33,693 nt of DNA, taken from assembly GCA_009777235.1 (NCBI GenBank), contig WRMH01000026.1:1-33693 (forward strand), written 5' to 3'. This DNA is from Oscillospiraceae bacterium. GTDB taxonomy: Bacteria > Bacillota > Clostridia > Oscillospirales > Oscillospiraceae. Of this stretch, positions 1 to 7,179 are shown piece after piece. The notes beneath the pieces were generated by a model. The model saw only the letters and a list, made by a program, of their open reading frames with translations, searched no databases and was not told the DNA's origin. Position numbers and translations under genes: made by a program. How positions within the stretch are numbered: position 1 is the first letter of the stretch; the number at the start of each line of letters is the position of its first letter.

Positions 1-325
1 TTTTTTTTTATCCCCCCGCCTCGCCCCGCCGCTAATAGATCAAAAAAATCCCCCTGCCGCTTCTCACCCCCCAAACTCCTCTCCCCCGCCCACCACCCCG
101 AGGAACTGTTTCATAATGAAACAGTTCCTCAAACAATTGCAAATGCTGCGTTTCTTTCATAAAAAACGCAAAAAACCGCCCTTATCGCAAACTCCCTCAA
201 AAAAAATGTTTGGCAATTCTGCCAACTTTCACACATTTTGAAAAGAGATGTGCTACAGTATCATCAGACGGCAAACAAAGCCGCAAAAACTAATAAAAAC
301 CAATAAAAATAAAGGGAGAAAGAAA
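1..325. other. Upstream intergenic region, low-complexity edge
   Basis: I see no gene here. The first ~100 bases are pyrimidine-rich, with T and C runs, and look like a contig edge. Two palindromes follow: a 31-base one at 100-130 (separate entry) and a short one at 210-225 (TTGGCA-ATTC-TGCCAA). An open frame runs in from 248 in phase with the surface-protein gene, but its first 26 codons are A-rich and lack a ribosome site, so I place the gene start at 326. No convincing -35/-10 pair was found; the promoter of the surface gene is probably in 180-310. Confidence 0.6.
100..130. repeat. Perfect 31-base palindrome
   Basis: The 15-base arm at 100-114 (GAGGAACTGTTTCAT) is exactly reverse-complementary to 116-130, with one base between them. 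It is not followed by a T run on either strand, so it is not a textbook terminator. It may be a cruciform, a repressor site or the remains of a terminator of a gene lying off the left edge. Confidence 0.75.
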
Positions 326-3300
326 ATGAAAAGGACAACAAAGAAAGCAAACACACTAAAAAGAATCATGGCAATACTACTGGCAATTGTAATGATGAAC
401 ACATTCACAGTCGCGCTTGCGGACTATAGCGATTTATGCGACGTATGCGGCGAAGAGACAGCCATCTGCGTCTGCGCCTCCGCAGGAGGCGTTGAGCCGA
501 TAGCGCAAGTGGACATCTGCGCCGATTGCGGGCAGGAAGAAAGCGACTGTGAGTGCACCGCCGCCGATGGCGGCGAGAGTGACGTTGTCATGTTCGCGCC
601 CTCATCGTTTGAATTTTGCTTAGACTGCGGTGAGGCGGAAGATGATTGCGTATGCACCGTGACAGTCCCGGTTCCCGCTTCGGTCGCCACTATCGATGCT
701 CTTCTTGAGGCAATAGCGATTGCCGAGCAAAACGGCGAAGCGGCGACCATACTTCTCACCTCGCAGATAGACATTCCCGCCGGGCAGACGGCCGAAATAA
801 AATCCGATGTGGATATTACCCTCACGATAAATGCAAATCACAGACACTTTTATGTCGAAGGCGCGCTGACTATGGGTGACGGCATAACACTGACGAGAGC
901 AGAACTGTACACCGGTGTAGGCGGTGGTGTAGATGTCGTCACAGGCAACTTCATCATGACCGGCGGTACAATAAGCGATAACAGGGCGGTTTCCGGCGGC
1001 GGCGTGTATCTCAGCAACAGCAGCACATTCACCATGGAGGGCGGCGAAATCAGCGGCAACACGGCACAGGGCGACGGCGGCGGCGTGTATCTCCGCAACA
1101 GCAGCACATTCACCATGGAGGGCGGCGAAATCAGCGGCAACACGGCACAGGGCGGCAGCGGCGGCGGCGTGTATGCCGCCACGAGCAGCAACACGTTCAG
1201 CATGAGCGGCGGCGAAATCAGCGGCAACATGGCACAGGGCTACGGCGGCGGCGTGTTTATCAGCAACAGCAGCACATTCACCATGGAGGGCGGCGAAATC
1301 AGCGGCAACAAGGCAAAAGGCTACGGCGGCGGCGTGTATGTCGGTGGTCCAATCGGCACGTTCAGCATGAGCGGCGGCGAAATCAGCGGCAACACGGCAA
1401 ACAGAGGCGGCGGCGTGTATGTCACCGGCTCATTCACCATAGAGGGCGGCGAAATCAGCGGCAACACGGCAGAATTCGGCGGCGGCGTGTTTGTCGATGT
1501 CGATAGCAACAGCACATTCACCATGGAGGGCGGCGAAATCAGCGGCAACTCGGCAACTGGAGTAACCTTCAGCGGCGGCGGCGTGTTTGTCGCCGGCACG
1601 TTCAACATGACAGGCGGCAAAATCAGCGGCAACATGGCACAGGGCGACGGCGGCGGCGTGTATGTCGGCGGCACGTTCAACATGACAGGCGGCGAGATCA
1701 GCGGCAACACGGGAACCTTCGGCGGCGGAATTTTTACCCTTAAGGGTACTTTTGCTCAAGGATTTGGTTTGAATAAACTCTTTATTAACCCCGAAAAACC
1801 CATTATCTTCAAAAACAATACAGCCACGGATGCGATTGAATATATGATAATGGAAGGCACGCCCCTGTTCGATTATTACCGCGAAAGAATATCGCTTTTG
1901 ACAGACGACAACTGGAGCTGGGGTTTGAAATACGGCTTCAACAACCATGACATCGGAACGAACTTGACGGCATCCGAATTAGAAGGTAACTTCATAGACC
2001 CCTCATTGCCCTCAAAACCCGAGACACCGAAAGCGGACGTTGACAGCGACGAAGGCGGCAACCTTTTGATAACAATCGAAGTAGACGGCGACGACGACTA
2101 CTATGTGATAGAGATTGAAGACGAAGACATAGGAGATATCATAATCATCATAGAGAAAGACGAAGACGGCAAATGGGTAGCCAAAGACGAAGACGCGGGC
2201 GAGCTTGACTACGAAGTAAAAGACAACGAAGACGGCACGATCACAATAATCGTAGACGACCTTGATGACGGCACATACAAAGTCAGAGTCCGCGCCGGCA
2301 GACGGGGCAAAAACGGAGACACAGCCGAAAGCGACACGAATGACAAAAACCCACCCGTAGAGATTGTCAATCCGACAGCCCCCACCGCGCCGCAAAACTT
2401 CATGGCGGCAATCGGACCGAAACGGGCAGAGCTGAGCTGGGAAGCCCCCGAAAACGATGGCGGCAGCGCGATCACGCATTATCAGATTAGACAAAAGGTA
2501 AGCGACAGCGCAAATTGGGGTTCTTGGTATGACGTCGGCGACGCGCTGTCATACAGCGACGTGGATAGTTCAAGCGCGACATTCTTTACAGCGATTTCCA
2601 CCGATTATCAGGTGCGGGCGGTCAACGCGGCAGGATTTAGCGAGCCGTCGGAAATGAAAACCGCATGGGCGTATGGTATTCCAAATACGAACAGAGGCAC
2701 AGTCACCGGCGGATACAGAGAAATCACGCTCGAGCTTAAAACATATTCCCCCAACATTGATATTCGGGGCGGAGTGACAACGGGTTTTCAAATTAGATAC
2801 AGCCGCGCCGACGGCGCATACGGAGACTGGATAACATATGATATTCCCGCAGAGCTTCTCGCGACAGGAAACGGCATAGTGCAAACCTATGTAATAGATG
2901 GGCTTGAAGACGGAGTGCAGTACAAGGTGCAATACCGTGCGGTCAACGAAGTCGGCCCGAGCAATAACTCATACATCAGCAACGCTACGACAGTAGCCCC
3001 CGCACAGCATGCGGCCGACTGCGATTGCGACGATTGCAACCCGCCTTGCGAAGATAACTGCGATTGCGATGACTGCAACCCGCCTTGCGAAGACGATTGT
3101 GACTGCGACGACTGCAAAGCGGCACGTAAACATGATGACGATTGTGACTGTAGCGACTGCATCGCGCCGCATGATGATTGCGACTGCGACGATTGCACCG
3201 CCGCTGATTGCAACGGAGACTGTGACTGTGACGCTGACTGCGCCGGAGATTGTGATTGCGACTGTGATGAGTGCGAAGCCGCCGACGGCAACAATGGAAA

Positions 3301-3835
3301 CAACGGCGATGTCAGCAAAGACAAAGACAAAAGCCAAGACGACGGTAAAAACAACGGAAACGACGCAGTAAACAATGACGATGACAATCTGAGCAAAGAC
3401 AAAAGCCAAGACGACGGTGACAGCTTACTGACAGACACAGAGGACGGCAGCGACTCACAGACGACCGCACAGCCGGGTACAGAAGCGGCCACAGCGGGCA
3501 CACCGGGAACAACCCCCGCACCGACACCCGAGCCGACGCTCGAGCTGACCCCCGAACCCACACCGGAACCGACACAGGAAAGACCCCAGTCTGATGACGG
3601 TTTTGTCGGCAGCAACGAGGAATACATGAACGCAAACAATTCTGACACACCGCTTGCCAATATAGGAGAGAGACAAGCAATTAATAACGGACTTAGCTCA
3701 CTTTCAGTCCTCGCAATGGCGAACATGGCGGCACTGCTGATACTTCTTGCTTTGCTCTTCCTGTTTGTCGTATGGAAACGCCGCGACGAAGAAGAGGAAG
3801 AAGAAATAGCCGAAATAAAGGAGGGAGAAGAATAA
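326..3835 (+). CDS. Large secreted surface protein: Cys clusters, beta-helix repeats, FN3-like domains, C-terminal anchor
   Basis: The predicted protein has 1,169 residues. The start at 326 is chosen because GGGAG lies seven bases upstream and the product then opens with a typical signal peptide (lysine-rich start, hydrophobic core, cleavage near VALA-D, residue ~32). Domains in order: three CxxCG...CxC clusters (~36-112); ten glycine-rich repeats around GGEISGN (~211-470), the pattern of a right-handed beta-helix; an acidic beta-rich segment (~569-646); two fibronectin-III-like domains (~685-777 and ~791-890); a run of CDCDDC-type clusters (~895-989); an Asp/Asn/Lys and then Thr/Pro linker; a hydrophobic span (~1126-1150) and a tail of WKRR plus acidic residues. 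There is no LPxTG; TPLANIG sits where clostridial proteins often carry a sorting signal. It is probably an adhesin or stalk-like surface protein. The function of the Cys-rich parts (metal binding or disulfides) is inference. It stands alone, with a terminator after it. Confidence 0.85.
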   Translation: MKRTTKKANTLKRIMAILLAIVMMNTFTVALADYSDLCDVCGEETAICVCASAGGVEPIAQVDICADCGQEESDCECTAADGGESDVVMFAPSSFEFCLDCGEAEDDCVCTVTVPVPASVATIDALLEAIAIAEQNGEAATILLTSQIDIPAGQTAEIKSDVDITLTINANHRHFYVEGALTMGDGITLTRAELYTGVGGGVDVVTGNFIMTGGTISDNRAVSGGGVYLSNSSTFTMEGGEISGNTAQGDGGGVYLRNSSTFTMEGGEISGNTAQGGSGGGVYAATSSNTFSMSGGEISGNMAQGYGGGVFISNSSTFTMEGGEISGNKAKGYGGGVYVGGPIGTFSMSGGEISGNTANRGGGVYVTGSFTIEGGEISGNTAEFGGGVFVDVDSNSTFTMEGGEISGNSATGVTFSGGGVFVAGTFNMTGGKISGNMAQGDGGGVYVGGTFNMTGGEISGNTGTFGGGIFTLKGTFAQGFGLNKLFINPEKPIIFKNNTATDAIEYMIMEGTPLFDYYRERISLLTDDNWSWGLKYGFNNHDIGTNLTASELEGNFIDPSLPSKPETPKADVDSDEGGNLLITIEVDGDDDYYVIEIEDEDIGDIIIIIEKDEDGKWVAKDEDAGELDYEVKDNEDGTITIIVDDLDDGTYKVRVRAGRRGKNGDTAESDTNDKNPPVEIVNPTAPTAPQNFMAAIGPKRAELSWEAPENDGGSAITHYQIRQKVSDSANWGSWYDVGDALSYSDVDSSSATFFTAISTDYQVRAVNAAGFSEPSEMKTAWAYGIPNTNRGTVTGGYREITLELKTYSPNIDIRGGVTTGFQIRYSRADGAYGDWITYDIPAELLATGNGIVQTYVIDGLEDGVQYKVQYRAVNEVGPSNNSYISNATTVAPAQHAADCDCDDCNPPCEDNCDCDDCNPPCEDDCDCDDCKAARKHDDDCDCSDCIAPHDDCDCDDCTAADCNGDCDCDADCAGDCDCDCDECEAADGNNGNNGDVSKDKDKSQDDGKNNGNDAVNNDDDNLSKDKSQDDGDSLLTDTEDGSDSQTTAQPGTEAATAGTPGTTPAPTPEPTLELTPEPTPEPTQERPQSDDGFVGSNEEYMNANNSDTPLANIGERQAINNGLSSLSVLAMANMAALLILLALLFLFVVWKRRDEEEEEEIAEIKEGEE
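956..1735 (+). repeat. Ten in-frame GGxISGN repeats inside the surface-protein gene
   Basis: Ten units of about 23-30 codons encode (F)(T/S)M-x-GG-E-ISGN-x-A-x-GGGV(Y/F). The first reads ISDN and nine read ISGN. Neighbouring units are almost identical at DNA level; for example the stretches starting near 1020 and 1100 share more than 50 consecutive bases. Protein repeats of this kind stack as rungs of a beta-helix (Pmp-like or pectate-lyase-like). The DNA identity makes gain or loss of units by recombination likely. Confidence 0.9.
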
Positions 3836-3924
3836 GGAGAAGAATATTAAGATAAACACGGCATTAGGAATGTCAAAGCAAATAAAAAAAGAGAAAGGAA
3901 ATAATATATGATAAATAAATCAAC

Positions 3925-3953
3925 GAGGCTGCCGAAAGGCAGCCTCCCTTTTT
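3925..3953 (+). terminator. Rho-independent terminator of the surface-protein gene
   Basis: Nine-base perfect stem GAGGCTGCC/GGCAGCCTC closed by a GAAA tetraloop and followed by CCTTTTT. It lies about 90 bases after the stop codon of the surface-protein gene. Confidence 0.93.
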
Positions 3954-3969
3954 GTGTCACGAGGTAATA

Positions 3970-4079
3970 AAGCGGTCATAAAAATCATTCCGAGAGCGGA
4001 GCATGGATGCGGAGCGTCCGAACCGTTTGCGCATGGATGACGCAACTGATCGGGGAGGAATGATTTTATGACCTCTGCT
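3970..4079 (+). repeat. Family-1 element, copy 1 (complete)
   Basis: A ~105-110 bp sequence with terminal inverted repeats: the left end AGCGGTCATAAAAATCATTCC is mirrored at the right by GGAATGATTTTATGACC. The middle holds two direct GCGGAGC motifs and an imperfect hairpin around TGCGCATGGATGACGCA. The same sequence recurs at 5633-5737 (inverted), 11904-12008, and as fragments at 17427-17460 and 28221-28271. It encodes no protein, so it fits a MITE-like non-autonomous element or a large REP-type repeat. Confidence 0.85.
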
Positions 4080-4167
4080 TTGATATCAAAGTATGCGCTA
4101 AGGGGAGCTTTTTACATAGGCCTGAAGCTCCACGCAGTGTATTCTTTGGATATATAGTAGAAAACAA

Positions 4168-4983
4168 CTATGTTATAGCTTCGCTGAAGAATGTTATTAT
4201 CCTTGCTGTTACCTCAATAACCGGAACATCAATCCAATTATTGCGTGCCGTATCCGCTTTCTTCAAATAGGCTTTACTTCGGAAAATACTGCTCAATCTC
4301 ATAGTAACATCGTTCATATTGGTTTCTCTCATATCTTCCGCATCAAGGATGAACTCGACAATACATTCAGCAAGCTTGGTTTTGTCTAACTCATGGACAG
4401 TAACGAAGTAATAGATATCAAAGATATCCTTGTATCGAGTGGAAAATCTTCCGAGTTTCAATAAGGATCTTAATTTTTCTGCAATCATCTGTTCTTTGGT
4501 ATTCATGAATAACATAACATTATCTTTAATACTATTCAATTCAAAACAGTATTCTTCCTGATCTATGCCCAGCTTATTATGAACGCCGATATCGAGCTTT
4601 GCTCCGCTTTTGGTACCGAAGGAGTCAACTAATTCGAGAATTACTCTTTTCCCATGATAAACTTGGTGGCGCAGTTCCTCTATCGGCGCGACAATAGATA
4701 TCGCCACCCCATCGTCTACTTCGTTGAGCGTATCAATGAAAGTTCTGATTGAATCATCCGCCAGCGAATATCTTATAAAATCCAAATCTAAATCTCTGGT
4801 CGCTCTGCGCTTGTCTTGTGAAATGAGTTGTATAATAACGCCGCCCTTAATGGTCACATTCTTCGCCAACGCGCTTTTAGCGATTTTTGAGAGAATTACA
4901 TCCCAAGATGCCTTGCTCGACGCGTCGAGAATGTCATAGCCTTCAGAAATATAGCTGTTTCGGATATCATCCAGATTCATCAA
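4168..4983 (-). CDS. abiEii: AbiEii/AbiGii-type nucleotidyltransferase toxin
   Basis: A 271-residue protein of the usual family length. AbiEii is the toxic half of AbiE phage-defence (type IV toxin-antitoxin) systems and belongs to the DNA-polymerase-beta-like nucleotidyltransferase fold. The core motif is visible at ~47-70 (GGVIIQLIS...RATRDLDLDF: GG, R-T-x-DLDLD), followed by a second acidic site (AKLDIGV) and the family's EKLRSLLKLGR...RYKDIFDIYYF block at ~165-195. The start codon overlaps the stop of the antitoxin gene as ATGA (4980-4983), so translation is probably coupled. The gene is visibly more AT-rich than the surrounding operons, and the cassette is bracketed by inverted family-1 repeats, both consistent with horizontal acquisition. 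Phage defence is inferred from the family. Confidence 0.9.
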   Translation of the reverse strand: MMNLDDIRNSYISEGYDILDASSKASWDVILSKIAKSALAKNVTIKGGVIIQLISQDKRRATRDLDLDFIRYSLADDSIRTFIDTLNEVDDGVAISIVAPIEELRHQVYHGKRVILELVDSFGTKSGAKLDIGVHNKLGIDQEEYCFELNSIKDNVMLFMNTKEQMIAEKLRSLLKLGRFSTRYKDIFDIYYFVTVHELDKTKLAECIVEFILDAEDMRETNMNDVTMRLSSIFRSKAYLKKADTARNNWIDVPVIEVTARIITFFSEAIT

Positions 4984-5525
4984 AACACCTCCTCTTGTAT
5001 TGCTTTGAAGATGTACTCATCTGTATCAAATTCCATAGCGTAATCCTCAATAGCCCTCGTATCCAATTCTTTTACGATTGTCCGGTATGAATTGATGACT
5101 TCCTTGTAGTAGTCAAACGCCATCCTCTTTTTGCTCCTGATTAACTCTATCAGCATTCGTTCTTTGTCGTAAATGTTTATACTAACCCCATCGAAAATGA
5201 TTTGAGTTTTGCCGATGTTTAGAAGTTTCTCCAGCACATAGACCGCTGCGATATTATTGTAGGCTATCCTTCTGGTAGCGGTTCTTATAACAGCTAAATG
5301 CATTTTTTGCGGTATCACATCTGTTAATCCATGAAAGTAAAAGGCGCTATCCATAGTGAATATCGCATGAGGGTATTTCTTGGTAATAACCTCCAATGGA
5401 TGGACAGATGGCGTGTCACTATATAGGCCCCTATCAATCTTGTGGATTTCTCCATCGGCAATCTTCTTCTTTATCTGATAGTCCGACTTGAAAAATTTTT
5501 CCAGTTCCTTATGGGTAAACATCAT
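4980..5525 (-). CDS. abiEi: AbiEi-type antitoxin / transcriptional repressor
   Basis: About 181 residues. The N-terminal part (FTHKELEKFF...KKKIADGEIHKIDRGLYSD) is the winged-helix DNA-binding domain of AbiEi antitoxins; the rest is the family's C-terminal antitoxin domain. In characterised AbiE systems this protein neutralises AbiEii and represses its own operon by binding inverted repeats, and a strong inverted repeat lies over the promoter here. In-frame codons extend up to 5576, but the first of these lie upstream of or inside the -10 box. I choose ATG 5525, with GGTG six bases upstream; ATG at 5531 or 5522 are alternatives. It overlaps abiEii by four bases. Confidence 0.87.
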   Translation of the reverse strand: MMFTHKELEKFFKSDYQIKKKIADGEIHKIDRGLYSDTPSVHPLEVITKKYPHAIFTMDSAFYFHGLTDVIPQKMHLAVIRTATRRIAYNNIAAVYVLEKLLNIGKTQIIFDGVSINIYDKERMLIELIRSKKRMAFDYYKEVINSYRTIVKELDTRAIEDYAMEFDTDEYIFKAIQEEVF

Positions 5526-5541
5526 TTTCATCACCATACTC

Positions 5542-5570
5542 ATTTTAAAGTAAATGCACACACACGTCAA
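5542..5570 (-). promoter_or_regulatory. Promoter of the abiE operon
   Basis: Read on the minus strand: TTGACG (5570-5565), a 17-base spacer, then TAAAAT (5547-5542). Both boxes are close to the sigma-70 consensus. The -10 box lies in one arm of the 5544-5594 inverted repeat and the -35 lies in its loop, so a protein bound to the arms would block polymerase. Confidence 0.8.
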
Positions 5571-5594
5571 GCGCATGTGTGCATTTACTTTAAA
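5544..5594. promoter_or_regulatory. 19-bp perfect inverted repeat, probable AbiEi operator
   Basis: Arms 5544-5562 (TTTAAAGTAAATGCACACA) and 5576-5594 are exact reverse complements separated by 13 bases. The position over the promoter and the known autoregulation of AbiE systems through inverted repeats make this the likely antitoxin binding site. Confidence 0.8.
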
Positions 5595-5632
5595 TTACCT
5601 GCCAGCAATCTGAGTGGTTTGGATATATAAGC

Positions 5633-5737
5633 AGCGGTCATAAAATCATTCCTCCCCGATCAGTTGCGTCATCCATGCGCAAACGATCGGACGCTCCGCA
5701 TCCATGCTCCGCTCTCGGAATGATTTTTTTGACCGCT
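5633..5737 (-). repeat. Family-1 element, copy 2 (complete, inverted relative to copy 1)
   Basis: Nearly identical to copy 1 but on the opposite strand; ends AGCGGTCATAAAATCATTCC and GGAATGATTTTTTTGACCGCT. It lies between abiEi and the 3' end of tadA, so the AbiE pair is enclosed by inverted copies. It may also act as the hairpin that ends the tadA operon, 22 bases beyond its stop codon. Confidence 0.85.
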
Positions 5738-5759
5738 TTATAACAAATAGCGCGCACCG

Positions 5760-6224
5760 TCAAAGCGTACGCGTTTTGCGAACATGGTCAAAAAAATCAC
5801 TGAGCAAAGCAGAACACTCATCGGCGAGAACACCTCCGGTAATCTGCGTCTTTTGCTTAAAATCTTCCATAAAAAGATTTATAACGCTGCCGCAAGAGCC
5901 GGTCAGATCATCTGCTGACCCGTAAAAAACTTTGCCGATGCGAGACATAATGACAGCACCGGCACACATGGGGCAAGGCTCGAGCGTGACATACAAAGAG
6001 CAATCCGTCAGCCGCCAGTCGCCCAGAGCCTTGCACGCACATTCGATGGCAAAAAGCTCCGCGTGCGCGGTCGAAACATTATCCGCCCGGCGGCGATTGC
6101 GCCCGCGCCCGATAACAACGCCGGAGCCGTCAACCACAACAGCGCCGACAGGCACTTCGCCGTCGTCATAAGCCTCTTTTGCAAGCTCAAAGGCGAGCCG
6201 CATATAGTCCTCATGTGATTTCAT
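5760..6224 (-). CDS. tadA: tRNA-specific adenosine deaminase TadA
   Basis: A 154-residue zinc-dependent deaminase that converts the wobble adenosine 34 of tRNA-Arg(ACG) to inosine. The family signature is complete: EVPVGAV near residue 20, the catalytic THAE-type motif (TAHAELFAI) near 55, and the zinc ligands in LEPCPMCAGA near 85. The start MKSHEDYMRLAF at 6224 matches the usual N-terminus and leaves four bases after the rluD stop; a longer reading to 6269 would only add residues overlapping rluD. It is the last gene of the miaB-to-tadA operon. Confidence 0.95.
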   Translation of the reverse strand: MKSHEDYMRLAFELAKEAYDDGEVPVGAVVVDGSGVVIGRGRNRRRADNVSTAHAELFAIECACKALGDWRLTDCSLYVTLEPCPMCAGAVIMSRIGKVFYGSADDLTGSCGSVINLFMEDFKQKTQITGGVLADECSALLSDFFDHVRKTRTL

Positions 6225-6228
6225 GGTG

Positions 6229-7179
6229 TTAAAAACTCTCTTTTTCAAGTTTGGAGAGAATGTCGGCAAAATATTCCGGCAGCGCTGCCGTCAGCTCAAT
6301 CTCATCATTTGTCGCGGGGTGTATGAATTTTAGCCGTCCGGCGTGAAGACACTGCCCGTCAAGGCGCATATCGTTTTTTTTGCGCCCATATACGGTATCT
6401 CCGAGCAAAGGATGGCCGAGATGTGCCATATGTGCGCGAATTTGATGAGTCCGGCCGGTCTCGAGACGGCAGAGGATATGCGTATATTTTATGTATCTCC
6501 CGACAACAGTATAGTGCGTTACGGCACGGCGAACCCGCTTGTTTGAATAGCCCATAGGGTCATTTGCCAAGGGGCTTTTGTAGACAGCCTGTTTTTTTCT
6601 GTCGGTGGGATGCCTGCCGATGGGCGCGTCAACAGTGCCGCTGTCATTTTTTAGATTGCCGTGCACAACGGCGTTATATACCCGAAGGAGCGTTTTTGAT
6701 TGCAGCTGCAAGGAGAGTGACAAATGCGCCTTGTCGTTTTTTGCGGCAATCAAAAGACCGGAAGTGTCCTTGTCTATGCGGTGAACAATACCCGGACGCG
6801 CCACGCCGCCAATCCCGGAAAGGCTGTCGCCGCAGTGATAGATCAGCGCGTTGACGAGAGTTCCGTCGGGGTGTCCCGGCGCCGGGTGGACGACCATGCC
6901 GCGAGGCTTGTTGATAACTATTATATCGCTGTCCTCATAAACAATATCAAGCTCAATATTTTGCCCGCTTATGACGGAAACCTCGGGTAAAAGCCCGTCC
7001 TGCCGGATTATATAAACCTCTCCGCGTGATGTTTTGTGGTTTTTGTGTATCGGTTTATCGCAGAGCGTAACAAACCCGGTATCGAGCAGCCGCTGGGCGG
7101 CGTTTCTGGAAAGTCCGGGAATGTTTTTGGCGATAAAAACATCTGCGCGATCGCCGTCCGCGTTACAAGTTAACGTCAT
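6229..7179 (-). CDS. rluD: RluA/RluD-family 23S rRNA pseudouridine synthase
   Basis: A 316-residue enzyme that isomerises specific uridines in large-subunit rRNA. An S4 RNA-binding domain occupies about residues 8-60 (DRADVFIAKNIPGLSRNAAQRLL), followed by the synthase domain with the catalytic aspartate in GIVHRIDKDTSGLL and the downstream RTHQIRAHMAHLGHPLLGD block. The start at 7179 lies 17 bases inside the end of lspA; upstream in-frame codons would give an atypical N-terminus. The lspA-rluD order is the one seen in Bacillus (lspA-ylyB) and many Clostridia. The exact rRNA target cannot be told from sequence. Confidence 0.93.
   Translation of the reverse strand: MTLTCNADGDRADVFIAKNIPGLSRNAAQRLLDTGFVTLCDKPIHKNHKTSRGEVYIIRQDGLLPEVSVISGQNIELDIVYEDSDIIVINKPRGMVVHPAPGHPDGTLVNALIYHCGDSLSGIGGVARPGIVHRIDKDTSGLLIAAKNDKAHLSLSLQLQSKTLLRVYNAVVHGNLKNDSGTVDAPIGRHPTDRKKQAVYKSPLANDPMGYSNKRVRRAVTHYTVVGRYIKYTHILCRLETGRTHQIRAHMAHLGHPLLGDTVYGRKKNDMRLDGQCLHAGRLKFIHPATNDEIELTAALPEYFADILSKLEKESF

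Larger units (their letters stand above)
3836..4167. other. Intergenic region: terminator, family-1 element, no gene
   Basis: It contains the terminator of the surface-protein gene (3925-3953), family-1 copy 1 (3970-4079), a 14-base palindrome CTTTGATATCAAAG at 4078-4091, and a weak hairpin (GGAGCTT/AAGCTCC, near 4103-4133) that could end the convergent abiE transcript. A 29-codon frame (4068-4157) starts inside the family-1 right end; I do not call it as a gene. Confidence 0.6.

Noticed and set aside
850..1710. Long minus-strand frames (126-172 codons) under the beta-helix repeats
   Set aside because: They are mirror images of the repetitive coding sequence, with Pro/Ser-rich products and no ribosome sites.
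956..1735. CRISPR-like array
   Set aside because: The repeats are in-frame coding units of variable length without unique spacers; there are no cas genes.
3009..3371. Plus-strand frame of 120 codons within the Cys-rich region
   Set aside because: It is a shifted reading of the CDCDDC repeat, giving a simple Ala/Thr/Ile-rich product; no start site.
2887..3726. A 279-codon minus-strand frame rich in Ser and Gln
   Set aside because: It is the antisense of the Cys/Asp-rich segment; its composition is explained entirely by the sense codons.
3873..3957. Two tiny frames after the surface-protein gene (13 and 19 codons)
   Set aside because: Short, the second runs through the terminator hairpin; no family similarity.
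4068..4157. A 29-codon frame starting in family-1 copy 1
   Set aside because: It has a good ribosome site, but this comes from the repeat, and the frame includes a hairpin in the abiE 3' region; not called as a gene.
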